Positions 17,332-25,121 of a DNA stretch of 64,000 nucleotides are shown here, piece after piece. Source of the stretch: Clostridia bacterium (GTDB lineage: Bacteria > Bacillota > Clostridia > Christensenellales > Pumilibacteraceae); the NCBI GenBank assembly GCA_022793815.1, contig JAAWDP010000014.1, positions 1 through 64,000 on the forward strand, given 5' to 3'. Below the pieces are notes generated by a model. That model was not told where the DNA came from, searched no databases, and was given only the letters and a program-made list of their open reading frames with translations. Position numbers and translations under genes: made by a program. Within the stretch, counting starts at the first letter, position 1; each line of letters starts with the position of its first letter.

Positions 17332-17381
17332 TTGCGGTATAAATTCGTGTTCGGCAAACCGATGTTATCTTTCTGCAAGCA

Positions 17382-17416
17382 GCAAAAAACGGCGGTAGAA
17401 GAGCCGTCTTTTTGCT
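17382..17416 (+). terminator. Terminator after two-component operon 2
   Basis: GCAAAAAACGGC pairs, with one bulged G, with GCCGTCTTTTTGC around a GGTAGAAGA loop. The T-rich 3' arm supports termination before the GH3 operon promoter. Confidence 0.65.
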
Positions 17417-17458
17417 ATTCGGCTTTAAAACGGCACGATTATGCCGCTCCGTTTACAG

Positions 17459-17530
17459 AATAGGCTTAATTTTTTCGATAATAGGCTGCTTATGACCCAA
17501 AGCGGTTTAAATATTGTATACTTAAACCGC
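17459..17530 (+). promoter_or_regulatory. Operator/promoter of GH3 operon 2: 21-bp direct repeat plus palindrome over the -10
   Basis: AATAGGCT occurs at 17459-17466 and 17480-17487, period 21 bp. The -10 TATACT (17517-17522) has no good -35 and lies inside a 9-bp inverted repeat, GCGGTTTAA (17502-17510) and TTAAACCGC (17522-17530). The layout suggests activation by a tandem-site binder such as LytTR upstream, and a second regulator bound to the palindrome. GCGGTTT also occurs in the operator of operon 1. Confidence 0.6.
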
Positions 17531-17617
17531 AGATAAGGATTGCGCAGTCCTTAACGGTAAGTTCCGCGTTTAAAAGCATGCATGCGGTGCGGAACAATAA
17601 AAATAAGGAGAAAGTAA

Positions 17618-17878
17618 ATGAAGAAATTACCTTGGGGTATATTCATGGGCGTATGCGCCATGCTCGTCTTTTTTCTGACGGCGGGGCTGATAGCCTTGCA
17701 TATACTCTTGAACGGTATCGCGGCGCAGACCAACGAAACCGCAGCCTTTTTCGGTCAGTGGTATCAAGTCGTCATGTTCGTATTCGATATCGTTTTTGTG
17801 CTCGGGTTCGGCGGCAGCTTGACAATGTACATACTGAAAGCGCTCGGCAAACTCGATAAACGGGAGGCGGCTTTATGA
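17618..17878 (+). CDS. Small two-helix membrane protein, paralogue of the protein at 2657
   Basis: An 86-residue protein of unknown family. It starts MKKLPWGIFMGV, runs into a first membrane helix (about 9-33), has a short loop with polar residues (QTNETAAFF), a second helix (about 48-72) and a basic tail. The KLPWGIF motif, length and placement right before a GH3 gene match the protein at 2657. AAGGAG lies 8 bases before the ATG. The stop overlaps the GH3 start (ATGA). The conserved pairing suggests a membrane subunit that works with the anchored GH3 protein. Confidence 0.75.
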   Translation: MKKLPWGIFMGVCAMLVFFLTAGLIALHILLNGIAAQTNETAAFFGQWYQVVMFVFDIVFVLGFGGSLTMYILKALGKLDKREAAL

Positions 17879-20800
17879 GCGAAAGATTAAGAAACAGACT
17901 GTTTAAGCGTTCTCTTTGGGCGCTGCTGTCCATTTTCTTTGCATTTTTGATGATTATATTTTTGATAGTCGCGCCGATAGCGCACGACAACTACTTTTTC
18001 GTCGACCAGTTTTTCGGAGCGGAAAGGTCGGTTCCCGTGTCCGTAGAAACCGATAATCCCAACGATTTCCACTATTTCACGTCGGAATATTCGTTAAAGG
18101 ACGAAAACGGAAATTACGTTATCAACAAAAGCAACAATATAAACAATCAAAAGCTCGATTTCGAAAAAATGAGAGCGCATTCGGACGAAATCGCGAAAAA
18201 AGTCAATCACGAGGGAATAGTGCTTCTTTGGAACGATGATATGGGCGACGGGAGCAAAGCTTTGCCGCTCGATAGAGGCGACAAGGTCAGTAACTTCGGA
18301 CTGGGCAGCGTAAGCTACGTCTATCACGGAATCGGCAGCGGCATGGTGGAACTCGACGACAAGGGCAAGGAGCTTTTGGACGTCAAGCGCGCACTTACCA
18401 AAGAAGACGTCGGACTTCAAGTAAACGAGGCTTGCTTCACTACGTTAAGCAACGCGAGCAATAAGGGCTTCGGCATATCTAACGGCAGCACGAAAGAGCT
18501 TGATTGGAGCGGATATTCCGCCGCGGCAAAGGAAAGCATAGCCGATTTCGGCGACGCCGCTTTATTTATGGTATCCCGTTATTACGGCGAAGGCGGTGAC
18601 CAAACCATGGATTGTTCGGGCACGAAAGACGGGAACAGACTCACGCTTTCGGATAACGAGCTGGACGTTCTCGATCACCTCAAAACATTGAAAGACGAGA
18701 AGAAACTCGAAAAGATAATACTTTTGATAAACTGCGCGGCGCCGATGAATCTCAAATGGGTGAAAGAGCGCGGCGTGGACGCCTGCCTTTGGATTAACTG
18801 GGGCGGACGCATGGGCGTGGAAGCGCTCGCGGACGTACTCGTAGGCAATGCGGAGCCGACGGGGCACACGACGGATACTTGGGTGTACGATATGATGTCC
18901 GCGCCTGCCAATCGCAATTTCGGCAACTTCGTTTATGCGAATTATCCCGACGAAGCGCCCAACGCGAACAATAAATACGTGGTTTATCAGGAGGGAATAT
19001 ACGTCGGATATCGCTATTACGAAACTCGGTACGAAGACGTCGTTTTAAATCAGGGCTACGCTTACGAGCCTATCGGAAACGTGATGAACGACGAAGAGTG
19101 GGACTATGCGTCGGAAGTCGCCTATCCCTTCGGATACGGCATGGGTTATTCCACGTATTCTTACAGTAACTTCGCTTTCGAAAAAGAGGTCAAAGACGGA
19201 AAAGTAAATTACAACGTCAGCGTGGATGTGACGAACACCGGTTTGCGCAAGGGCAAGGACGCCGTTCAATTCTATCTGCAAAAACCGTATACCGATTACG
19301 ACAGAGAAAACCATATCGAGAAAGCGTCGGTAGAGCTTGTCGGCTTCGAAAAAACGCCCGAAATCGAAGCGGGCGCAACGATAACCGTTAAAAGCGTCAT
19401 TCCCGAGTACGAGTTTAAGAGCTACGATGCTTACGGTGCGGGTACTTACATACTCGAAGCGGGCGACTACTATCTGTCCGTAGGTCAAGACAGCCACGAC
19501 GCATTGAACAACATTCTTGCGAAGAAAGGCAAGACCGTGGACGACGGCATGACCGGAAACGGCGACGCGTCGCTTGCGGGCGTTATAAACTACAAGCAAA
19601 CGGACACGACCACATATTCCGTAGGCAAAAACAATTTTAAAATTCAAAACAGATTCGACGTCGCCGACGTAAACCGCAACAAGGGCATGGAGCAGCAGAT
19701 TGTATATCTTTCCAGAGACAACTGGCGCGACACTTATCCGATAGGCGGCGTTACTCTCGATTTTAAGGGCGCGGAGAACATAAAGCTCGTCAAGTACGAC
19801 AAGGAAGTGCCGAACGACCCGAAAGACGAGATGCCCGTATACGAAACTGTTACTTCTCCGCACGGCAAACTCAATCTCGTCATGCTTATGAACGTCAAAT
19901 ACGACGACCCTGCGTGGGACCACCTGTTAAACCAGCTCTCGTTTGCGGAACAGGAAAAACTGGTATCCTCGTGCGCGAATGCGGCAACCAATAGCATAGC
20001 GGCGCCCGGAATTTCCCAAATGGACGGACCCAACGGAATGCGTTCCAGCAGAATGGCGCTTCCCAGCGAACCGATAGTTGCTTGCACTTTCAACAAAGAA
20101 CTCGTCGAAGAGCTTGGAAAAGTGTTCGGTACCGAAATGATGGGTACCAATAAAGCCGGAGTTTACGGTTTGGGCAGCAATACGCACCGCAGCGCTTACG
20201 GCGGCAGAGCCAACGAATACTACTCGGAAGACGGTTTCCTTGCGGGCGTGATAGGGTCGGCGGAGAGCAAAGGCATGCGCAGCATGGGCGTGATTCTCTT
20301 TACCAAACATTTTGCGCTTAACGACCAGGACACCAACCGCGGCGACGGCGTACACACTTGGGCTAACGAGCAGACGATACGAGAGATTTATCTCAAAGCG
20401 TTCGAAACGGCTATCGTGGACGGCTACTGCAACGGACTTATGACTTCGTACAACAGTTTCGGTCCCGTGTGGTCGGGCGCGTTCAAGGAACTTTGCACCG
20501 ACGTATTGCGCGGTGAATGGGGCTTTATAGGCATAACCATAACCGACGCTTGCGGCGCGTCTAATCCGCACATGGGTGCTACCGCGCAATTTACGAGTAC
20601 GCGCGCGTTTGCGAACATAGCGGGTCAGGACGCTTGGATGGGAAGTTTCCCCGAGGGTTCCTTCAATAAGTATTACGAAGAGAAAAACGCCACGCTGTGC
20701 AACGCCGTGAGAGAGTCGGCGCACAGAATACTGTACACCCAGCTTCACTCGTTTATGATGAACGGCGTTTCCAGCGATACTTACTTTGTGGAAATTACGC

Positions 20801-20946
20801 CCGCTTGGGAAGCGGCGCTTACGGGACTGACGGTGACGTTCGGCGTGCTTATGGGCTTATGTCTTGCGATGGTTGCGGTTTCGTGGGTGCTTTGGTACCT
20901 TGGCAGAAAAAACAATAAAACCAATTTAACGGAGGTTGAAAAATGA
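17875..20946 (+). CDS. Membrane-anchored, domain-permuted GH3 glycosidase-like protein 2
   Basis: A 1023-residue protein with an N-terminal membrane helix (about 12-37, after RLFKRSLW, a motif shared with protein 1) and a C-terminal helix (about 981-1010). The order is sandwich domain (about 95-400), fibronectin III-like domain (about 443-520) and TIM barrel (about 679-945), the reverse of common GH3 enzymes. Barrel motifs are QMDGPNGMR, GGRANEYYSED, FTKHFALNDQDTNR and TITDACG with the predicted nucleophile D891. The GRNFE motif is changed to GRANE. Insertion at both ends predicts an outward-facing enzyme tied to the membrane. It is translationally coupled to its neighbours on both sides. Activity is likely and substrate unknown. 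Confidence 0.85.
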   Translation: MSERLRNRLFKRSLWALLSIFFAFLMIIFLIVAPIAHDNYFFVDQFFGAERSVPVSVETDNPNDFHYFTSEYSLKDENGNYVINKSNNINNQKLDFEKMRAHSDEIAKKVNHEGIVLLWNDDMGDGSKALPLDRGDKVSNFGLGSVSYVYHGIGSGMVELDDKGKELLDVKRALTKEDVGLQVNEACFTTLSNASNKGFGISNGSTKELDWSGYSAAAKESIADFGDAALFMVSRYYGEGGDQTMDCSGTKDGNRLTLSDNELDVLDHLKTLKDEKKLEKIILLINCAAPMNLKWVKERGVDACLWINWGGRMGVEALADVLVGNAEPTGHTTDTWVYDMMSAPANRNFGNFVYANYPDEAPNANNKYVVYQEGIYVGYRYYETRYEDVVLNQGYAYEPIGNVMNDEEWDYASEVAYPFGYGMGYSTYSYSNFAFEKEVKDGKVNYNVSVDVTNTGLRKGKDAVQFYLQKPYTDYDRENHIEKASVELVGFEKTPEIEAGATITVKSVIPEYEFKSYDAYGAGTYILEAGDYYLSVGQDSHDALNNILAKKGKTVDDGMTGNGDASLAGVINYKQTDTTTYSVGKNNFKIQNRFDVADVNRNKGMEQQIVYLSRDNWRDTYPIGGVTLDFKGAENIKLVKYDKEVPNDPKDEMPVYETVTSPHGKLNLVMLMNVKYDDPAWDHLLNQLSFAEQEKLVSSCANAATNSIAAPGISQMDGPNGMRSSRMALPSEPIVACTFNKELVEELGKVFGTEMMGTNKAGVYGLGSNTHRSAYGGRANEYYSEDGFLAGVIGSAESKGMRSMGVILFTKHFALNDQDTNRGDGVHTWANEQTIREIYLKAFETAIVDGYCNGLMTSYNSFGPVWSGAFKELCTDVLRGEWGFIGITITDACGASNPHMGATAQFTSTRAFANIAGQDAWMGSFPEGSFNKYYEEKNATLCNAVRESAHRILYTQLHSFMMNGVSSDTYFVEITPAWEAALTGLTVTFGVLMGLCLAMVAVSWVLWYLGRKNNKTNLTEVEK

Positions 20947-22340
20947 AGAGGTTTGCAAAATTATTGAGCGTGGTTCTCGCTCTCGCACTTGTTGCGGGCA
21001 TGTTTGCTCTTACTGCGTGCGGCGATAAGGAACCCGAGCATCAGCACACTTATGCGGAGTCGTGGAGTACAAGCGACTCTAAGCATTGGCACGAATCCAC
21101 TTGCGAACACAAGGGATTGAAGAGCGACGAGGCGGCGCACGACAAGAAGGGCGCGGACGGCTCTTGCTCGGTTTGCGGCTATAAGCCCCACGTGCATACC
21201 TATGCCGAGGAGTGGTCTAAGGACGCTACAAACCATTGGCATGCAGCGTCCTGCGAGCATACGACACTTATGAAAGACAAGGCAAAGCACGATGCCAACG
21301 GCGAAGGCGGCGGTTGCAGCGTGTGCGGTTGGGAACCCGAACATCAGCATGAGTACAATAAGAATTGGTCGATAAATTCCCAAAAACACTGGAAAATCGC
21401 TACATGTGCGCATAAGGATTTGAAGAGCGAGGAAGCCGCTCATACGCTCGACGCAGACGGAAGATGTACCGTGTGTAAGTACAAGCCGCATGAAGATGTT
21501 TACGAATATCAGTGGTACGACGAATATCATTGGCTCAGACTTAGATGCTCGGACAAAGCAAACTGCAACTCTTGCGACAAGGGATTGAACGAAAATATAC
21601 CCAAATCAAAGAATCGCGCAAAACATACGTTGGACGAAAACGGCGTGTGTACGGTATGCGGATTCGTAAAAAGAAATCCCTTATACAATAACGATTGCGC
21701 CGACACGGCTTGCACGGTATGCGGAGGGTGCATGAAGAGAGAGTGCGTCCATTCTTCGGAAGAAACGCATAAGTTCTGCGGCGGCGACCATGCGAATACA
21801 CTCGAAATAGAGGCGGAGGACGCCTATGTATACAGAACCGACGGCAACGCATCTATTGTGGATTATTCCGAAACCTCACGCGGGTGCGTGCATGCGGATT
21901 ATGCCAACGTCAAGTTTACGATAACCGTAAGCAAGGCTTGCACCGTTACGCTGAAAATCCGCAGCGGAAGCATTTCCGAGAAGTTCACCGATAAAGGCGC
22001 AATATTCGTAAACGACGCCGACGAGCCGCTTGCGACGAACGCAAGGTTTGCTCAAACCCGCACCGTCGAAGACCATAAGTGCAGTATGGCATGGACTACC
22101 ATCGGCTGTATATCGCTTAAAGAGGGCGTCAACACGATAGATGTTTGCCAAAAAGACGGCGGTTATCAATATCATCTCGATAAGATAGCGATTTTGTACG
22201 GCGAAGACGTTACGATTACTTACGAGAAAATAGATAACAGCGCCATTACGGAGAATAAGAACAGCGGACCTATGCCCAAGACCGACGAAGACTTCGACAT
22301 ACCCGCCGACGAGCTTAAAAACAAAAAGTATCAAGCATAA
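20943..22340 (+). CDS. Lipoprotein with Cys/His-rich repeats and a CBM6/35-like domain
   Basis: A 465-residue surface lipoprotein with lipobox LTAC (C26). Three clear repeats of about 50 residues follow (starting near residues 32, 82 and 134), each of the form H-x-Y-x(3)-W...HW...C-x-H...AH...G-x-C-x-VC, with a fourth diverged copy from about 180. The regular C, CxxC and HWH positions look metal-binding, though this is not proven. The last third opens with TLEIEAEDAYVYRT (about 282) and resembles a CBM6/35-type module. Its start overlaps the GH3 stop (ATGA), so it is part of the same operon. Confidence 0.75.
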   Translation: MKRFAKLLSVVLALALVAGMFALTACGDKEPEHQHTYAESWSTSDSKHWHESTCEHKGLKSDEAAHDKKGADGSCSVCGYKPHVHTYAEEWSKDATNHWHAASCEHTTLMKDKAKHDANGEGGGCSVCGWEPEHQHEYNKNWSINSQKHWKIATCAHKDLKSEEAAHTLDADGRCTVCKYKPHEDVYEYQWYDEYHWLRLRCSDKANCNSCDKGLNENIPKSKNRAKHTLDENGVCTVCGFVKRNPLYNNDCADTACTVCGGCMKRECVHSSEETHKFCGGDHANTLEIEAEDAYVYRTDGNASIVDYSETSRGCVHADYANVKFTITVSKACTVTLKIRSGSISEKFTDKGAIFVNDADEPLATNARFAQTRTVEDHKCSMAWTTIGCISLKEGVNTIDVCQKDGGYQYHLDKIAILYGEDVTITYEKIDNSAITENKNSGPMPKTDEDFDIPADELKNKKYQA

Positions 22341-22409
22341 CTCCAGCCCCGAAAAAAAAGACGTTTGCAAAAAGAAGAACTATATATAATGTATAGTCTT
22401 TCATGATTC

Positions 22410-22447
22410 GAAAAAGGCGCGGACCCGTAAAAGTCCGCGCCTTTTTC
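22410..22447 (+). terminator. Terminator of GH3 operon 2
   Basis: AAAAAGGCGCGGAC and GTCCGCGCCTTTTT form a 14-bp stem with an 8-base loop and a T-rich 3' arm. Confidence 0.85.
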
Positions 22448-22490
22448 GCAAGTGAAAAATCATAATAAAACGGAAAAACTTCCAAAACAC

Positions 22491-22518
22491 TTGACAAACG
22501 TCGGTGGGGGGTTATAAT
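22491..22518 (+). promoter_or_regulatory. Strong promoter with a G6 tract, driving an orphan RNA
   Basis: TTGACA (22491-22496) and TATAAT (22513-22518) match consensus with a 16-bp spacer that ends in six G (22506-22511). No convincing gene starts within the next 200 bp before a terminator. Confidence 0.75.
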
Positions 22519-22524
22519 AAGCGT

Positions 22525-22660
22525 GAGTCGAACGTCACTGTTCGATAACCGATTCATCTTTCGTTACGGGAAATCTCAGAAGCATTTGCTTGCAGACGGT
22601 TACGGCATAATCGGTAAATAACGTAAAACAACAGAGCGTCCGAATTTCGGGCGCTCTGGT
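22525..22660 (+). ncRNA. Candidate structured RNA or leader of about 135 nt
   Basis: Downstream of a consensus promoter the RNA could fold into a hairpin TCGAAC/GTTCGA (22528-22545), a longer-range helix ACCGATT/AATCGGT (22548-22554 with 22609-22615) enclosing AAGCA/TGCTT (22580-22591), and then a terminator. An open frame of 32 codons from the GTG at 22523 exists but has no ribosome site. It may be a small RNA, or an attenuating leader of the ABC-F gene 80 nt further on. No known RNA family was recognised. Confidence 0.45.
22633..22660 (+). terminator. Terminator or attenuator before the ABC-F gene
   Basis: AGAGCGTCCGA pairs with TCGGGCGCTCT (one G-U) around a 3-base loop, followed by a weak T run (GGTTTAT). 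Confidence 0.6.
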
Positions 22661-22706
22661 TTATAAAGCAGTCTGCATGCCGAGGTTTGTCGTTCGGTTT
22701 ACGCAC

Positions 22707-22736
22707 TTGACCGCATGCTGTAAAATATGATACAAT
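22707..22736 (+). promoter_or_regulatory. Promoter next to the ABC-F start codon
   Basis: TTGACC (22707-22712), 18-bp spacer, TACAAT (22731-22736). Only 9 bases separate the -10 from the ATG at 22746 and no Shine-Dalgarno site is present, so this promoter would give a nearly leaderless message. Confidence 0.5.
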
Positions 22737-22745
22737 ATAGGCATT

Positions 22746-24335
22746 ATGAGCGTACTGGAAATAAAAGAACTCACACATACTTTCGACGGCAAAGTGCTGT
22801 TCGAAAAAGCCGACCTCACCGTGATGAACGGCGAGCATATAGGCGTAGTAGGATTGAACGGGGCGGGCAAGTCCACGTTTATCAACATACTTGCGGGGCG
22901 AATCGTGCAGGACGACGGGCTTGTAAAATGGAATTCGTCCTGCCGTTGGGGCTATCTCGACCAACACGCCGACATAGACAGAAGCAAAACCGTAATGGAG
23001 TATTTGCTTTGTTCTTTCGCGCACCTTTACGAAATGAACGAAAGACTGGAAAAAATTTACGAACAAATGGACGGTTGCGGCGACGACGCGGACGAATTGG
23101 AACGCCTTATCGAAAAAAGCAACTCACTGCTCGAACGTCTGACGGACAGCGGATTTTTCGATTTGGACGCGACGGTAAAAAAAGTCGCAAACGGACTCGG
23201 CGTCGGCGCTTTCGGCTATGACACCGTTATAGGCGAGCTCAGCGGCGGACAGCGCGCCAAACTGATGCTTTCGCGTCTGCTTCTCGAACAGCCCGACTTA
23301 ATGCTTTTGGACGAGCCGACCAACTTTCTCGACATCGAACACATCGACTGGCTGGCGTCGTTTTTGAATTCGTTTAAAGGCACTTTTCTCGTCATTTCGC
23401 ACGATACCGATTTTCTGAACCGCGTCTGCAAAAGTATAGTCGGAATAGAAAACGGACAAATCAAAAAATACGGCGGCAACTATTCCGCATACCTTGTTCA
23501 GCGCGAGCAGAACATGAAACAGTATGAAGAAAACTATTTGCGCCAACAGCGCGAAATAGAAAAAATGGAAGATTACATCAACCGCAACCGCGCCCGAGCT
23601 GCTACGGCAGGCATGGCAAACGCACGCAAAAAACAACTTGAAAAAATGGATAAACTCAAAAAGCCGACCGTGATTTACGATGCGGAATTTACTTTCCCAT
23701 ACGTCGAACTTCATACGCGCGATTTGCTTGACGTCAAAAACCTTCTAATCGGCTACGACGAGCCGCTGCTTCCGCCGTTCGATTTGCATATAGGTTCGGA
23801 CGACAAACTGTGGATTCGCGGTACAAACGGAATAGGTAAAACCACGCTTGTCAAAACGCTGACGGGCGCACTGAAACCGCTCGGCGGTTCGTATCGTTTT
23901 CATCCGTTTGCGAAGATAGGTTATATAGAACAGGAACCGAATTTTTCCGACGGCGAAATCAGCGCCGCAACCTATGTTTCCGACCGTCTGCCGCGCTTTG
24001 ACGGCAAGCGTATCCGTTCCGCTCTCGCATCGTCGGGTATAAAAAACGACCTTGCGGTAAAGCCTATAAAGCAGCTTAGCGGCGGCGAACAGGTGCGCGT
24101 AAAACTTACCGTGCTCACGTTCACCGAAACCAATCTGCTTATTTTGGACGAACCGACCAATCACCTCGACGTGCGTGCGAAAGCCGCGCTGCTCGATGCG
24201 CTCAAACGTTATAAGGGCGCATTGATTCTCGTGAGTCACGAACGCGAATTTGCCGAAGAACTTTGCTCGGATATACTCGACATAAAGGGCGAAGGCGCTG
24301 TGTCCGTAAAAAAACGGCAGCCGAAAACACGGTAA
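22746..24335 (+). CDS. ABC-F family ATP-binding protein
   Basis: A 529-residue cytosolic protein with two ATPase domains and no membrane part, typical of ABC-F ribosome-acting factors. Domain 1 has Walker A GLNGAGKST (about 37-45), signature LSGGQRAKL and Walker B MLLDEPTNFLD. Domain 2 has GTNGIGKTT, LSGGEQVRVKL and LILDEPTNHLD. A charged helical linker (about 245-310) joins them. ABC-F proteins act in the ribosomal E site and either aid translation or protect against antibiotics. Sequence alone does not tell which applies here. The candidate attenuator upstream would fit a resistance-type gene. The ATG has no ribosome site. Confidence 0.9.
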   Translation: MSVLEIKELTHTFDGKVLFEKADLTVMNGEHIGVVGLNGAGKSTFINILAGRIVQDDGLVKWNSSCRWGYLDQHADIDRSKTVMEYLLCSFAHLYEMNERLEKIYEQMDGCGDDADELERLIEKSNSLLERLTDSGFFDLDATVKKVANGLGVGAFGYDTVIGELSGGQRAKLMLSRLLLEQPDLMLLDEPTNFLDIEHIDWLASFLNSFKGTFLVISHDTDFLNRVCKSIVGIENGQIKKYGGNYSAYLVQREQNMKQYEENYLRQQREIEKMEDYINRNRARAATAGMANARKKQLEKMDKLKKPTVIYDAEFTFPYVELHTRDLLDVKNLLIGYDEPLLPPFDLHIGSDDKLWIRGTNGIGKTTLVKTLTGALKPLGGSYRFHPFAKIGYIEQEPNFSDGEISAATYVSDRLPRFDGKRIRSALASSGIKNDLAVKPIKQLSGGEQVRVKLTVLTFTETNLLILDEPTNHLDVRAKAALLDALKRYKGALILVSHEREFAEELCSDILDIKGEGAVSVKKRQPKTR

Positions 24336-24350
24336 TTTCGGGGGAAAGCC

Positions 24351-24380
24351 TTGACAAAAGCACTAAATTTGTGATATTGT
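24351..24380 (+). promoter_or_regulatory. Promoter of two-component operon 3
   Basis: TTGACA (24351-24356) with a weaker -10, GATATT (24373-24378) or TATTGT (24375-24380), spacing 16 or 18 bp. GAGAGGAAAAT provides the ribosome site before ATG 24408. Confidence 0.6.
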
Positions 24381-24407
24381 TAAAAAAATATCGGGTGAGA
24401 GGAAAAT

Positions 24408-25112
24408 ATGATTAAGATTGCAATAGTCGAAGACAATCCTCAGGATGCCGACCGACTCCGAAACTATGCCGAGCGTGCTCTCGAAAGTTTCGGCGAAACG
24501 GGCGAAATAACATTGTTTACCAATGCGGTGTCTTTTTTGGAAGGTTACCGCGGCTGTTACGACGTTGTTTTTATGGATATAGAACTGCCCGATCTCAACG
24601 GAATGGATACGGCGAAACGTCTCCGTGCCGTGGATAAGGACGTCGTACTTATTTTCGTGACGAATATGGCGCAGTTTGCTCTGGGCGGCTATGCCGTTGA
24701 TGCAATGGATTTCATGGTCAAGCCCGTTTCTTACGACAACCTTGCCGTAAAAATGTCGCGCGCGCTGAATAAACTGTCTGCGCAGAAAGAAGAGAAAATC
24801 ATTATTCAGGGCAAAACGGGAGCAACCGTTTTGTCCGTTTCCAAAATAAAATACGTCGAGGTGATGAATCACAAGGTGATTTTCTATACGACCGACGGCA
24901 AAGTTTCATCGTCGGGGTCGCTAAGCAAATTCGAGGAAAAATTGCCGAAGCGCAAATTTTCGCGTTGCAACAACTGCTATCTCGTAAACCTCGATTACGT
25001 GACGGGCGTCGACGATTTCACTGCGTACATCGGCAAAGAAAGTCTGCCGATAAGCCGCTCTCGCAAGAAACCGTTTCTCAAAGACATAGCTGACTATCTC
25101 GGGGGGGGGTGA
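24408..25112 (+). CDS. LytTR-family response regulator 3
   Basis: The 234-residue third paralogue. The receiver domain has IVEDNPQD, phospho-acceptor D57 in FMDIELPDLNG and MVKPV. The LytTR domain has CNNCYLVNLDYV. The gene ends in CTC GGG GGG GGG TGA, a nine-G run (25101-25109) directly before the stop. A one-base slip would move the end of the protein, and the run also serves as the G-rich ribosome site of the kinase gene 12 bases on. The likely target is the large GH3 operon after the kinase. Confidence 0.92.
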   Translation: MIKIAIVEDNPQDADRLRNYAERALESFGETGEITLFTNAVSFLEGYRGCYDVVFMDIELPDLNGMDTAKRLRAVDKDVVLIFVTNMAQFALGGYAVDAMDFMVKPVSYDNLAVKMSRALNKLSAQKEEKIIIQGKTGATVLSVSKIKYVEVMNHKVIFYTTDGKVSSSGSLSKFEEKLPKRKFSRCNNCYLVNLDYVTGVDDFTAYIGKESLPISRSRKKPFLKDIADYLGGG

Positions 25113-25121
25113 CTTTTACAA

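Noticed and set aside
22523..22621. GTG-started 32-codon frame in the orphan RNA
   Set aside because: The GTG lies at or before the predicted transcription start and has no Shine-Dalgarno site, so it is noted only as part of the RNA. A signal-peptide-like peptide is not evident.
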